From contig JAHFWL010000231.1 in NCBI GenBank assembly GCA_021292165.1, forward strand, positions 62,001 to 126,000: a stretch of 64,000 nt of DNA. The letters run 5' to 3'. Positions 53,966-64,000 of the stretch are shown here, piece by piece (the stretch's first letter is position 1; each line of letters opens with the position of its first letter). The notes beneath the pieces are model-generated. The model did no database searches. It saw only the letters and a program-made list of their open reading frames with translations, and was not told the DNA's origin. The DNA is from Shinisaurus crocodilurus (lineage: Eukaryota; Chordata; Lepidosauria; Squamata; Shinisauridae). The translations under genes and the position numbers were made by a program.

Positions 53966-54646
53966 AATGCTGGTCACATCTGGGCCAACCACCTTTGTAA
54001 TTTCCCCCCAAGCATCCAGATTAGCCCAGGAGTCTTGTGTTTTTCCATTTACTCCATACTGTGGCACTGGGGGGCAGGGGGTGACATGTAGTTTGGGTGC
54101 TGTTGAAGAGGGTGGGATTGGTCAAAGCAAGGTGGACAGTGTGGGCAGGACACTTAGGAATGGATTATTGCTGAGCACCCAAAGGTGCATTTAAGGTGAA
54201 AGGGGATGCCTATGACTTGCTACCTGGGGTCATGGGACTCAGGACAGGGAAAGGAACCCCTTTGGAGCCTGAATGAGGTGCTCACTTAGAGTTCTGGAAA
54301 TACATCAAGGTGGACTACTGTTGGGGAGTTGGAACTGGGGTACATCTCTCAGAATTTGTTCCACACCTTTAAGATGGGGATATCAGTGACCTGCCACATA
54401 AGGTCACTGTACAGATGAACAGAGTGAAGAGTACAAATCATTTTGCAACTGACAGTGGTTCATATGGTGCTTCACAAAAGGGTTATCCAGCTTCCAGCAA
54501 ATTGGCACCACTGTAGGGGGAATCAGCCATACTGGAGGGTGCTGAAAGTCAGTGCTGAAGCATGGCGGCTGATGGGTCCACATTGTGCAGGGCAGGTGCA
54601 TGTCTTCTCCAAGCTGGAAATAGCTGTACCTATTCAAGTTGGGTGG
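53966..54646. other. No gene or recognised repeat
   Basis: Unclassified. GC content is somewhat higher than the surroundings. Confidence 0.5.
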
Positions 54647-54818
54647 TGCAGATGGGTAAGAATTTTATTGCAGTTCATTTTTTTTAATAACAATTTACCA
54701 AAATTTGCAAAGTGCTCCATATTTGGGAGAAAAAGAGCTTGAGGTCTTGTTCTTGTGTTGTTGTTTTTTAAATAATAACTGTGGGAGAAAGTGAAACTGA
54801 CAGTTTCACCCATCCCTA
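54647..54818. mobile_element. Short hAT-like MITE
   Basis: The left end GATGGGTAAGAATTTTATTG and right end GTTTCACCCATCCCTA are partial inverted repeats. About 170 bp, A/T-rich. Confidence 0.45.
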
Positions 54819-54828
54819 CGAATATTGT

Positions 54829-54934
54829 GTACACTGACTGGCAGCAGCACTCCCAGATTTCAGACAAGAGTTTTCTGCTGTTCCCCGCCTCGATCTAGAT
54901 GGAGAGGTGGGTAATAAATATCATCATCATCATT

Positions 54935-54987
<53 letters not shown>

Positions 54988-54989
54988 TA
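54829..54989. repeat. tRNA-SINE fragment and (ATC)n microsatellite
   Basis: ACACTGACTGGCAGCAGCAC and CCAGATTTCAGACAAGAG resemble the body of the SINE at 1,490 (minus). An (ATC)n tract of about 70 bp follows at 54,919-54,989. Confidence 0.7.
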
Positions 54990-55064
54990 TTTTCTCCAGC
55001 CATAACTGGCGATGGTAGGGATGGAAACGGGAATCTGCTGCCGGCAAATCATGGGCTCTACGGT

Positions 55065-55345
55065 AGGACTCATAGGGATGTACCACCATTGTAAAATCTG
55101 TCCCATCTATGTTTCATAGCTTGGTGTCCATTGTCCACTCACTGATGGCATCAATGAGTGGACAAATCTATCTGTATGCAAATTTGCATACAAATTTGCA
55201 TCCATTTGTATGCAAATATGCAAACTCCCCCCAAAATGTGTATTTTTTCATACTTTAGCCTCTGGGGGAAATGTGCATTTTTGATTGGTGTTTTTTGGTT
55301 TGTTGGTTTGTTTTCAAATTTTACTAGAAGTAAATTTGCATGAAA
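55065..55345. mobile_element. hAT-like element, left part
   Basis: Begins near CATAGGGATGTACCACC. The interior repeats TGTATGCAAATTTGCATA-like words in both orientations. The right end is not found before the CAA/CAG tract at 55,362-55,405. Confidence 0.4.
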
Positions 55346-55361
55346 TAAGGAATTAAACAAC

Positions 55362-55375
55362 AACAACAGCAGCAG

Positions 55376-55405
<30 letters not shown>
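55362..55405. repeat. (CAA)n(CAG)n microsatellite
   Basis: CAA units, then about nine CAG units with one CCG, then CAA units. Poly-Ala/Val frames across it are artefacts. Confidence 0.95.
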
Positions 55406-55407
<2 letters not shown>

Positions 55408-55450
55408 CACCAGTCCTCAAGTCCACGGAATCCCCACAACTTGGGAAAAA

Positions 55451-56677
55451 CCATCATCATCATCATCAGGCGATCACTCGTGACCGAGTAAGATTGTCTT
55501 CCGGGATAAAAGGAGGAAATTCTAAAGAAGATTGTGTAGACTCTAGCGATGGGTCCGTAAGTGACTGTGGAGGCCAATTCTAGATCCACACAGCTTCCCA
55601 CAGTGAGGACACAGGTTACCAGATAGAAGATGATCCTGTAAAGGATTCATTTGACGTGCTTTTTGCTTAGCACGTTTCTCCCTTTCACCTTGCACTCGGG
55701 CTTCTTCAAAGTCCATGGAACCTTTGTGAAAGGCCAACCTCCATTTAGATCGTTCATGGGCCAGAGCTTCCCAGTTTTCGATGTTTATATTGCATTTTTT
55801 TAGATTAGCCTTATGAACATCTTTAAACCTCTTATATTGACCACCGATATTCCGCTTTCCATCCTTGAGTTGGGAGTAAAGTAACTGCTTTGGGAGACGG
55901 CAGTCAGGCATTCGAACAACATGACCGGTCCACTGAAGTTGGCGTTGAAGGATCATTTTTTCAATGCTAGTAGTCTTTGCTTCTTCCAGTACACTGACAT
56001 TTGTTCGCCTATCTTCCCAAGTAATTTGCAGGATTTTCCGGAGGCAACGTTGATGAAACCTTTCAAGGAGGTGGAAGTGACGTTTATAGATAGTCCATGT
56101 TTCGCAGGCATACAATAAAGTTGGTAATACAATGGCTTCATAAACCAGTGTTTTGGTCTTCTTACAAATATCCCGATCCTCGAACACTCTATGTTTCATT
56201 CGAGAAAATGCGGCACTTGCGGAGCTCAGACGATGCTGGATTTCACTGTCAATGTTAGCTGTAACAGAAAGATAGCTGCCAAGATAGAGAAAATGATCGA
56301 CATTTTCCAGTATTGTCCCGCCAAGCTGGATAGATGGCATCACCAAAGGATTGGCTTGCACTTGCTGATGAAGCACTTTGGTTTTTTTGATGTTAAGTGA
56401 GAGACCAAGTTTTTCGTATGCTTCTGCAAAAGCATTTAGGATAGTTTGGAGATCATCCTCTGAATGTGCGGAGACCACATTATCATCAGCATACTGAAGT
56501 TCCACAACGGAGGTTGTAATTACCTTACTTTTTGCTTTCAGCCTGCTGAGATTAAAAAGCTTTCCATCTGTTCGATATATAATTCCCACACCGGTGGGAA
56601 GTTTCCCCTTGACAAGATGTAAAACCATGGCGATGAAAATGGCAAATAATGTTGGGGCGATAACACATCCCTGTTTA
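55451..56677 (-). mobile_element. 5'-truncated second copy of the LINE
   Basis: Identical in layout to the last 1.2 kb of the element at 29,379-33,365. Homology starts at the TTTAAACAGGGATGTG region of the RT (near 56,677) and ends in a CAT/ATG repeat at 55,452-55,467. It is an inverted copy relative to copy 1. Beyond 56,677 the sequences differ, which marks the truncation point. No clear TSD. Confidence 0.93.
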
Positions 56678-56700
56678 TCCTTTCCAGATTTCTCTGCCAT
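55543..56700 (-). CDS. LINE polyprotein, intact C-terminal part
   Basis: A 385-residue uninterrupted frame. The first seven or so residues come from flanking DNA; the rest matches copy 1 from KQGCVIAP onward. It contains the RT catalytic QYADD (70-73), YACETWT, LQWTGHVVRM, RLPKQLLY and the terminal C2H2 finger (CPHCGKLC...HSHLRTH). By eye it differs from copy 1 at about six positions, e.g. Ile-Ala/Ile-Thr, Gly/Glu before DDLQ, Cys/Arg, Gln/Arg, Val/Ile and Arg/Gln. It lacks the endonuclease and most of the RT fingers, so it is not autonomous. Confidence 0.9.
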   Translation of the reverse strand: MAEKSGKDKQGCVIAPTLFAIFIAMVLHLVKGKLPTGVGIIYRTDGKLFNLSRLKAKSKVITTSVVELQYADDNVVSAHSEDDLQTILNAFAEAYEKLGLSLNIKKTKVLHQQVQANPLVMPSIQLGGTILENVDHFLYLGSYLSVTANIDSEIQHRLSSASAAFSRMKHRVFEDRDICKKTKTLVYEAIVLPTLLYACETWTIYKRHFHLLERFHQRCLRKILQITWEDRRTNVSVLEEAKTTSIEKMILQRQLQWTGHVVRMPDCRLPKQLLYSQLKDGKRNIGGQYKRFKDVHKANLKKCNINIENWEALAHERSKWRLAFHKGSMDFEEARVQGEREKRAKQKARQMNPLQDHLLSGNLCPHCGKLCGSRIGLHSHLRTHR

Positions 56701-56738
56701 TCCTAGTTAGGGGCACAATTCACCAGAGGTAAATTACT

Positions 56739-57110
56739 CAGGGATGTGGGAGAATTTGGTTTGCATTCCTATTAAACGTGACCAAATTCACACTAACCAG
56801 AATAGTTATCTTTAAGTTTTTTACTGTTCTCAGAAATTTGTGACGAGTTTCTCCATAAAAGGAATGTGAACAAATGCATACAGTAGGAAAAATTGCATAC
56901 AGAGGGGAAAAAATGTGTACATTAAGGAAAATAGCTCTCCAAAATGCACATATTATGGAAATTGCATGCCAAAAGTGTGTATAATAGGGTAAATTATAAT
57001 AGGGTATAATAGGGTAAATTGCACTCAAAATGAATATATTAGCAGGAACGCATTCAAAAAAATATTTTTAAAAAGTTCACAGGTCGCAGAAATGGGATGA
57101 AATGAACTTG
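56739..57110. mobile_element. Possible hAT-like MITE
   Basis: Starts CAGGGATGTGGGAGAATTTG. The interior is AT-rich with repeated AAATTGCATAC/GTGTACATTAAGG words and a short local repeat of ATAGGGTAAATT near 56,985-57,020. The right end is not clear. Confidence 0.4.
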
Positions 57111-57530
57111 TGATAGCAATGTGCTTCAGATTCGTCCAAAGCTGAAAGCCCAAGCCAGATCAGCACTCTTTGGGCCATTTTTGGTGCTTCCCGGTGTGAA
57201 GCAAGCTTCCCTCTGAAGTAACAAGAACCAAACCTGGACCTGGGTGAGGCTTTGTTACTGACCTAGGCTTCAGACACACAGGCATTTTGTCTCCTTTCCA
57301 AACAGTGTCTTTTCATTTAGTTTCTCTAAACTAAGGGAGGAGGCAAGAGTTTGGTTGAGTGACTAACAGGTCACCTTCTTATCCTAGGGAACCTTTCAGG
57401 GGCTCTCCAATCAATATGCTTAGATGGAGGGCAATGATGAAACTGTGAGATGGACATTTGCCCAGTACTACTAGACTTCATAATGAAAAAAAAAAGCCTT
57501 AAACTGGTATTTCATCACCATAACTCCCTA
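57111..57530. other. No gene or recognised repeat
   Basis: Nothing recognised. Confidence 0.5.
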
Positions 57531-58080
57531 GCCTGTGGACCTATCCTTGTGAAACCTTTCAGTTTTCTTGCCTGTAGACACCTCTATGATTTGTGTAATT
57601 TTCATACTGATTGCCCAAAAGCCCTCCGGGGAGGGAAGGGGAAGCAAATCACCCACCCCCAGTTAAGGGCTACCCTTTCGCATAAACTGATGCATCTATC
57701 CTTCTAAAACTTTGCAGGTTTCTTACTTAGGTAGAACTCTAGGCTGTCTGTCTTTTTCAGAAGAATTGTCTTCAAGGAACATAAGGGGATGTCCTCTTTT
57801 GGATACCCTCAAAATGTCAAGGATGAATTTGCGGAAAGCCCCTATAGCTACTGTTCTGAAATTTGGCAGGCTTGATCCCCTCAGAAGGGACAACTATCAC
57901 TGCATTTGCCATCCAAGAAATATTTTTTTTAAGTTACTGGCAGTTCCCTTAAAAAAAATCAGACTATAAATACATGTAGCACACAAACCTCTGCACCTAC
58001 ATTTTCCGAATATTTTGCAGGTGTAATCCCCTCCCAAAGGGCCATTATGCCTGCCTATAGCATCCAATACTGACAATGAG
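57531..58080. repeat. Degenerate tandem repeat, period about 150 bp
   Basis: Similar phrases recur near 57,556, 57,707, 57,857 and 58,006: GAAACCTTTCAGTTTTCTTG, AAAACTTTGCAGGTTTCTTA, CTGAAATTTGGCAGGCTTGA and CGAATATTTTGCAGGTGTAA. The last two units continue with ATCCCCTC...AAGGG and then GCATTTGCCATCCAA or CTATAGCATCCAA. Non-coding. Confidence 0.5.
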
Positions 58081-58320
58081 GGGTGGGGAGAGTTATAGCC
58101 ATTTTTTTTTATTTCCCATGAAAGTCAATGGCAGACACAAATCCTTGGATTTCCAAATCTCAACTCAGGTTTGGTACCCGAGTCTAAGACGGTGGCTTCC
58201 AAATCAGACTGGGAAAAACTGGGGCATTTTCCAGAGCACCAAATCATGTTCTGAATCAAATCTCAGGATCAGTGCAATCTAATTTGTGATTGACAAAAAA
58301 TGGAAATACCAGAAAGTGAA
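58081..58320. other. No gene; T-rich and unclassified
   Basis: A T10 run near 58,103; possibly the end of the tandem block. Confidence 0.4.
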
Positions 58321-59683
58321 AGAGAGCGATTATTCTATCCCTAAGGAGTAGCACAATGGCGACAGATAGCCAACTCATTAGCTGGCCATGCAAATAACTG
58401 CTTTGCCTTCATCCCCATGGGGAGGAAAACATAACAGGATTGGATCCATTTCATTGTGTTCCTTTAATTACCCAATGTCATGTACCAACAGAGTATAAAA
58501 TGATACCCTGTAACACTTTGTGACGTGTGATAACTATGATAAATTACAACTGCAACAAAGGCCTTCTTTGGAGAAAGAGGGAGAGAGTTTGTGTGAAGTT
58601 CTATCTGGTTTCAAGAAGATCAGGAGATGAGGTATTTCAATAATTCTATTGATATTTTGGATTAATGGAGAAATTTGCATCACATTTTTAATAATAAGAT
58701 TATAAACATGATAGCAAAAGATATTTCGTGAGATTTATCTTACATGACTTTAAAAATATATCAGATTAATAACTTGCCAATTTAAAAAAAAAGATCCCAA
58801 AGACAAACAAACCAGCTACTATACAACTGATAATCTTACTGGGGTTCCCCCCCTCTTTTTTTTCCTTTTTTTTTTTAAATACTTACATGAAGTGAACTCA
58901 TTCATGCAAGGCAGGGATTCATTCACCTTAGTGTCAACACATCTTGGGTGAAAGAAAAAAAAAGATAACAAATGTGCTCTTTCAAAATCAGCACTAGGGA
59001 CTATGAGGAGCACATCTCTTGGAACGGTTTATTTTCAAGATATGTGATGGCTGACAATGACCTTCTCTAGACTTTTTGTTGATCGATGAATATAATGTGT
59101 GCCTAACTCAAAAGGGGGTTCACCATTAGCACCCCACTCCTGCTGCAATGAAGACTTCCCTACCAGACTTCCTTGCCCAAACAAACAAACAAAATGCCTT
59201 ACCTTAAAGAAGAGGGATGGGGTAAAAGTTAGTGGGAAAAGGTTCACAGGCACACACAGGAGGTGCTACAAGAGTTCTTTTTAGCTGGACATGATGCTCA
59301 GATCATCATTTCCTGCTTGTGTCATGGCACCTGCCATGACATACAGGGATGAAAGGAATGCTTTGGTCATGGGCGGAAAACATGACTACACTTGGAATGT
59401 AACAGAGAGAATTTAAATGAAGGATTTGTGCTTCCCTATGTTACATGCTTTCTCAAGAACTACCAGTCCCACAGTTCCTTGTGGATAGACAGGAGGAAGG
59501 GAAAGCTGGTGGGAGGGACGAAGCACAGTAATAATCAGGGACATTGATCTTAGGGACAACGGGAGCCAGTGCTGCTGATAGGATTTACCAGCGCAAAACA
59601 TATGTGAGTAAATGTCTAGTACACCCCCCCATACTGCCATATCTGGCTATAAATACAATCCCCTTCCCCCACCAACGCGTAGC
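58321..59683. other. Repeat-poor stretch without a gene; conserved non-coding candidate at 58,320-58,760
   Basis: AT-rich, includes TTCCTTTAATTACCCAATGT and ATGATAAATTACAACTGCAA. No frame over 75 codons. Confidence 0.35.
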
Positions 59684-60433
59684 TGTTGGTGGGAGGACTA
59701 TTTGCGCGCGTAGAGGAATGAGAGGTGAGGCTGCTTAATTTTGAAACCACCTATGGGCTCAAGGCGGGGGAAGGAGTGGTGGAGGCCTTTATTAGGCAGC
59801 GTTGCTCCACCCTCTGCCTCTTTTCTTGAAAGCAGCTCCCCCCTCCCTCCCAATTCACAGTGTGGGATTTCTGGTCGCCGGTTGACGGGGCCGAGTAGGA
59901 ATTTTGGCTCACCATTGCTGATTGGCCTGGTGGTGGTGTGCGTGTTTCGCCTACTCTACACTGTGTTCTTGGGTTGGGTGCTTCTTTGTTTTGCGTAGTC
60001 TCCCTGATTTGGTCACATTGGCGGTAAGTGCGGGTTTTAGGCAGTGGGGTGAGGTTCGGTGATCATCCCACGGCACCTTTCAGGTGACTGGCGATACCTT
60101 AGCCTCACCTGAGCCCAGTTTCACGGCACGGCCAGGGAGATAGGGTCCGCCTTTGAGGCCAATTCCTCTCACCCGCATGGCGTTTCATGGCCCCGTGCGG
60201 TGACATGGAGGAGGCCTTCCGACACCACATGGTGTAAAATTGGGAAGTGGCGAGTTACAGCGCCACACCTCCGATTGGGATGCTTCGCCCATTGAAGGGT
60301 ATACTGGCCGAGAGCCGGTTTAGCTAGCACCCGCACTCATCCCTTCCCACCCAGATCCTCGAATCAATAAATGTGGCCCATAATTTCACCATCATTCTGT
60401 GTCTCGACTCTTATTTCCTCTTTTGCGCGCGCA
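59684..60433 (+). mobile_element. Putative solo LTR, plus strand
   Basis: Begins TGTTGGTGGGAGG, has a weak TATA-like GGCCTTTATTAGG near 59,784 and AATAAA at 60,366-60,371, and ends at TTGCGCGCGCA. It aligns in several blocks with the minus-strand unit at 41,072-41,873: a 28-base identical block at 59,884-59,911, TTCGCCTACTC, TCACATTGGC, GGTAAGTGCGG and GTCTCGACTCTTATTTCC. Both copies carry a CGCGCA end. No internal retrotransposon genes are adjacent. The 4-6 bp target duplication is not evident. Confidence 0.6.
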
Positions 60434-60998
60434 AATCAGGAAGGCAGAAATGTAAGGGAGTTAAACAAAGAGAACGAAGACTGCAACCCTATGCATGGTT
60501 AGACAGAAAAAAAGTACTACAATTCCCAACAACTCTCTAGCCAGCCATGCTGGCTGGGGTATTATGGGGAATTTCCTCTCCCCAGCACTGCCACCACCTG
60601 TGGGGAAACTGTCCCATAACTGGGCAATCCCACTTATGAGGTTTCAGATTTATAGCAGCAAATGCTTATATTTCTGGGCCTAAGGAACTCCCTGCCAATA
60701 TAACTCAGGGTTCCCCAAGCTGACCCTTTCCCACTGCCACCAGTGCTGTTAGAATGCTTTAAAACCTCCTAATAGCTGGTATAAGAGGCTTAGGAATGAG
60801 ATAGGCACCAGCACTAGATGAACTATTAAACAGAAATAATTTATTAAAGGGATATTTTGTACATAAGGGACTACTAATATTAACTTTGGGGTTTTCAAAA
60901 GACTGCTTAGTGATAATTCTTTAGGACTCAAGAGACCCTGTTGCTGTTACAAGCCTCTTAATGTCTTCTTTTAACTCAGGCCAAATTTCCTAAACTTC
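60434..60998. other. No gene; small palindrome remnant
   Basis: At 60,516-60,580, ACTACAATTCCCAACAACTC and GCCAGCCATGCTGGCTGGGG resemble the centre of the palindromic MITEs. Otherwise unclassified. Confidence 0.45.
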
Positions 60999-61238
60999 CA
61001 CAGCGTAGTGGTGAGAGTGTTGGACTGGGGACTCGGGAGATCCGGGTTCTAGGCCCCGCTTGGCCATGAAACTCACTGGGTGACTTTGGGACAGTCACTG
61101 ACTCTCAGCCTAACCTACCTCACAGGGTTGTTGTGAGGATAAGATGGAGAGGAGAAGGAGGAGAATCATGTAAGCTGCCTTGGGCTCCTTGCAGGAAAAA
61201 AGGCGGGGTAGAAATAAATAAATAAATAAATAAAAATT
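60999..61238 (+). mobile_element. Sauria SINE, nearly full length
   Basis: CAGCGTAGTGGTGAGAGTGT head, conserved body with an internal GGAGAGGAGAAGGAGGAG tract, AAAAAAGGCGGGG and an (AAAT)n tail. The first 10-15 bases of the head are missing. Confidence 0.92.
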
Positions 61239-61402
61239 AAAAAATACACTCACAGCCGGGTACTCTTGGGTACAGTCTGACTTGCTTATTCCACTGAGGA
61301 TCAGGTTTTTCTAAGTTGTGCTGATTCCACGAACTTGCAGACTGTGGTTTTTGTGTTTACTTTGGGGATGGGGAATTTGCACAAATTTTCACTTGCACTA
61401 AT

Positions 61403-62080
61403 ACATAGAATCATAGAATCATAGAAAAGTAGAGTTGGAAGGGGCCTACAAGGCCATCGAGTCCAACCCCCTGCTCAGTGCAGGAATCCAGGTCAAAGCA
61501 TCCCTGACAGATTATTGTCCAGTTGCACCTTGAATGCCTCCAGAGTGGGAGAGCCCACCACCTCCATAGGTAGTTGATTCCATTGTCTTATTGCTCTAAC
61601 AGTCAGGAAATTTTTCCTGATGTTTAGGTGGAATCTGGGTTCCTGTAACTTGAGCCCATTATTCCGTGTCCTGCAAACTGGGATGATCGAGAAGAGATCC
61701 TGGCCCTCCTCTGTGTGACATCCCTCAAGTACTGGAAGAGTGCGATCATATCTCCCCTCAGTCTCCTCTTCTGAAGGCTAAACATGCCCAGTTTCTTTCA
61801 GTCTCTCCTCATAGGGCCTTGTTTTCAGTCCCTTCATCATCCTTGTTGCCCTCCTCTGAACCCTCTCCAGTTTGTCTATGTCCTTCTTAAAGTGTGGTGC
61901 CCAGAACTGGACGCAGTATTCAAGATGAGGCCTAACCAGTGCTGAGTAAAGGGGAATGATCACTTCACGTGATTTGGAAGCTATACTTCTATTAATCCAG
62001 CCCAAAATAGCATTTGCCTTCTTTGCAGCCACATTGTATTGCTGGCTCATATTCTGTTTGTGATCTACAACAATTCTTCC
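61403..62080 (-). mobile_element. CR1 LINE 3' end with ORF2 remnant
   Basis: At its 3' end (left) are (ATAGAATC)n units, then GTAGAGTTGGAAGGGGCCTA. The minus-strand frame at 61,778-62,050 encodes CR1 ORF2 sequence: [40 protein letters not shown] and [14 protein letters not shown], ending KETGHV and a stop. 5'-truncated. Same subfamily as 52,894-53,432 and 63,702-64,000. Confidence 0.93.
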
Positions 62081-63289
62081 CCAAAGATCAAGGGTTGTGG
62101 TCTAAAACCAAACATAACAGCAATTTCATGGTTTTGCAATGCAAGCAGGGGAGAGAGAGAAGGGAACGGGAAAAAAAAGCTTTCAAGCAAATTGGTCTAT
62201 TTATAAAATGTTTGCAGTCACCATGATCCATTAGAAAAATAATAAAAAAAACACCCCAAAGTGTCAACAGGATAATACCTTTATTAAGTCTAACCAAATA
62301 GTTACAAAATAGCTTAGTAGGCCTATTCTTCGAGCTTTATCAGGTGATGTTGAAAATAGCAAAGAAAAATGTGATAGCAAAGAAAAGTGTGTGTGTGTGT
62401 GTGTGTGAGTGTGAGTGTGAGTGTTGAGGCATGGTAGAATTTAGAGCATTTGAGACATGCAGAAAATCTAATTTCAAAGTTTTAAAAAAACTTTTATTTC
62501 ATGATTCATGGGAGTGTATGGAATGGGATCAGGGCATCCATATAGGAAGGGGGGGTTGTTACATGTTTGTACTACCCCCTCAACAAATGATGCTTGGGTC
62601 CTGTGGACTTGCAGCAGAATTTTATGCATGTTTCCTCACAAGTAAGTCCCACTGTTTTCAGTTGGGCTTACTTCTGCGTAAATATGCATAGAAAACATGC
62701 ATAGTTTTCAACAGTTATTTTAGATTCATCAACTCCTCCACTAACCTTCAATATGTGGACAACAATCCAGTCCTACCTTACAGGGTTGTTGGTAAGGATG
62801 AGTGAGATAATAATATACGCAAAGTATTTTGAGTATTCTCGAGTGCTATGTCATGATCATTGGTTTTATTGTTCCATGTTGTGCTGCAATATGTTAAAAG
62901 AAATCAACTAAGTCACTTTTTCATACTGCCCTAGGAAAATGTTTGCATCCCATTTGCATGGGTGAGAACATTTCATAAAGTGAAGACATAGTCGGGGGTG
63001 GGGGGACAGCCAGAATTGGATGGTTTGGATAAGGGTGAGATGCACCACAATGAGACTTTCAATTGGAACTGTGAAAATCAATACGTGCTCAAAAGATAGG
63101 GCAGTTGACCAGAAAGGATATTGCAAGATACAAAGGCCCAGATATGAAATACCATTGCTGTGAGGTTCATTTCTTGATCTTATTGCATCAGTTCAGAGGA
63201 GAAAATGCAGCGCACATGAAAGGCGGGGAGCACCAGCCATTTATTATTGCTGCCCCCGAGGTTTCTGAGAGATCTGATTCTAGCCACAA
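62081..63289. other. No gene; (GT)n microsatellite
   Basis: (GT)n/(GAGT)n at about 62,389-62,423. Short frames only. Confidence 0.5.
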
Positions 63290-63700
63290 TAAACTTTAAG
63301 CTGTTGATTTGCTAGTGGCAGCCGTTATGAGCCAGCCAGGAGCTAAAGTGATGGGTGGAATCCAAACCTGCATCTGATTCATAATTGATCACTTTAAAAT
63401 AAATTAATTGAGAAGATGTACACCAGATGTTCTAATTTATTCATATTTTTTTAAATGGATCAATTACAAATTGTCAAGGCTTCTAGGCCTTATTGCTTTC
63501 CTAATGCCATCATTAAGAGAAGGATGCTAACAGATTTTGTTCAATCTGAATTTCAAAGCCAAGCAGCCCAATTTGCAGCTCCTGGACCAATTTGTGGATC
63601 AGAACCAAGTTATCATTCAATATGGCCCTTTTTCAAAGTTTGCAGCCTTGCCAACATGAGCAGGCTGAAATGCAGCTGGAAAAAGTTGACCTTCTAAATT
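63290..63700. other. Repeat-free block; conserved non-coding candidate
   Basis: AT-rich with clustered ATTA/TAAT words (GATTCATAATTGATCACTTT, AATAAATTAATTGAG) and no repeat similarity, ending where the CR1 copy begins. An 80-codon frame inside has no domain. Confidence 0.3.
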
Positions 63701-63701
63701 G

Positions 63702-64000
63702 CATAGAATCATAGAAAAGTAGAGTTGGAAGGGGCCTACAAGGCCATCGAGTCCAACCCCCTGCTCAGTGCAGGAATCCAGGTCAAAGCATCCCTGACAG
63801 ATGGCTGTCCAGCTGCACCTTGAATGCCTCCAGATTGGGAGAGCCCACCACCTCCCTAGGTAGTTGGTTCCATTGTCTTATTGCTCTAACAGTCAGGAAA
63901 TTTTTCGTGATGTTTAGGTGGAATCTGGGTTCCTGTAACTTGAGCCCATTATTCCATGTCCTGCAAACTGGGATGAACGAGAAGAGATCTTTGCCCTCCT
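63702..64000 (-). mobile_element. CR1 LINE 3' end, cut by the window edge
   Basis: Begins ATAGAATCATAGAAAAGTAG and follows the same sequence as 61,403-61,700 with few differences (e.g. an added GGCTGTCCAGCTGCACC reading), so it is a close copy. The remainder lies beyond the right edge. Confidence 0.93.

Noticed and set aside
55921..56400. Open frames antisense to the LINE copy at 55.9-56.4 kb
   Set aside because: They are shadows of the coding strand and recur at the matching place in copy 1 (32.4-32.9 kb).

Overview
This window is repeat-rich, intergenic or deep-intronic DNA from a vertebrate, almost certainly a squamate reptile (lizard lineage). The main evidence is nine copies of a Sauria-type tRNA-derived SINE with its AATAAA-rich tail, several CR1 and L2-like LINE ends, and many short hAT-like elements. 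The species cannot be named from this sequence. I find no host protein-coding exon, no functional RNA gene, no CRISPR array and no bacterial-type operon. Almost every open frame of 60-140 codons lies in a repeat, in a microsatellite or in unconserved DNA.

The only convincing protein-coding content is a LINE retrotransposon present twice. Copy 1 (29,379-33,365, + strand) is essentially full length. It has a 5' leader, an APE-type endonuclease, a reverse transcriptase, a C-terminal C2H2 zinc knuckle and a (GAT)n-type 3' end, and it sits between perfect 12-bp target-site duplications. Two single-base homopolymer indels break its frame. Copy 2 (about 55,451-56,677, - strand) is a 5'-truncated sister with an intact 3' frame that differs by only about six residues, so the family has been active recently.

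Other layers, left to right: Sauria SINEs at about 2.4, 5.6, 11.8, 16.1, 24.6, 26.8, 28.9, 45.5 and 61.0 kb; tRNA-like SINEs at 1.5, 28.6 and 35.8 kb; L2-like 3' ends at about 10.2, 12.5, 16.8, 19.3, 21.5, 23.7, 48.4, 50.9 and 52.7 kb; CR1 3' ends at 52.9, 53.6, 61.4 and 63.7 kb plus three very short CR1 tails; a 5S-rRNA-derived head joined to a CR1 tail at 40.2 kb; and two diverged LTR-like units in opposite orientation at 41.1-41.9 and 59.7-60.4 kb. A large set of miniature hAT-like elements shares TAGGGATG-type termini; two of them retain 8-bp target duplications. A second, palindromic 135-bp hAT-like family occurs at 3.0 and 13.1 kb and at the left edge.

Several insertions are nested and give a relative chronology: SINE into hAT (45.4-46.1 kb), CR1 tail into hAT (8.0 kb), hAT into L2 (51.4-51.8 kb), CR1 into L2 (52.9-53.4 kb), and a hAT-like unit into the second copy of an older local duplication (17.3-19.8 kb). 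Repeat-poor AT-rich blocks (15.1, 18.1, 24.9, 37.5, 40.5, 46.6, 58.3 and 63.3 kb) are the best candidates for conserved non-coding regulatory DNA, but that needs cross-species alignment.
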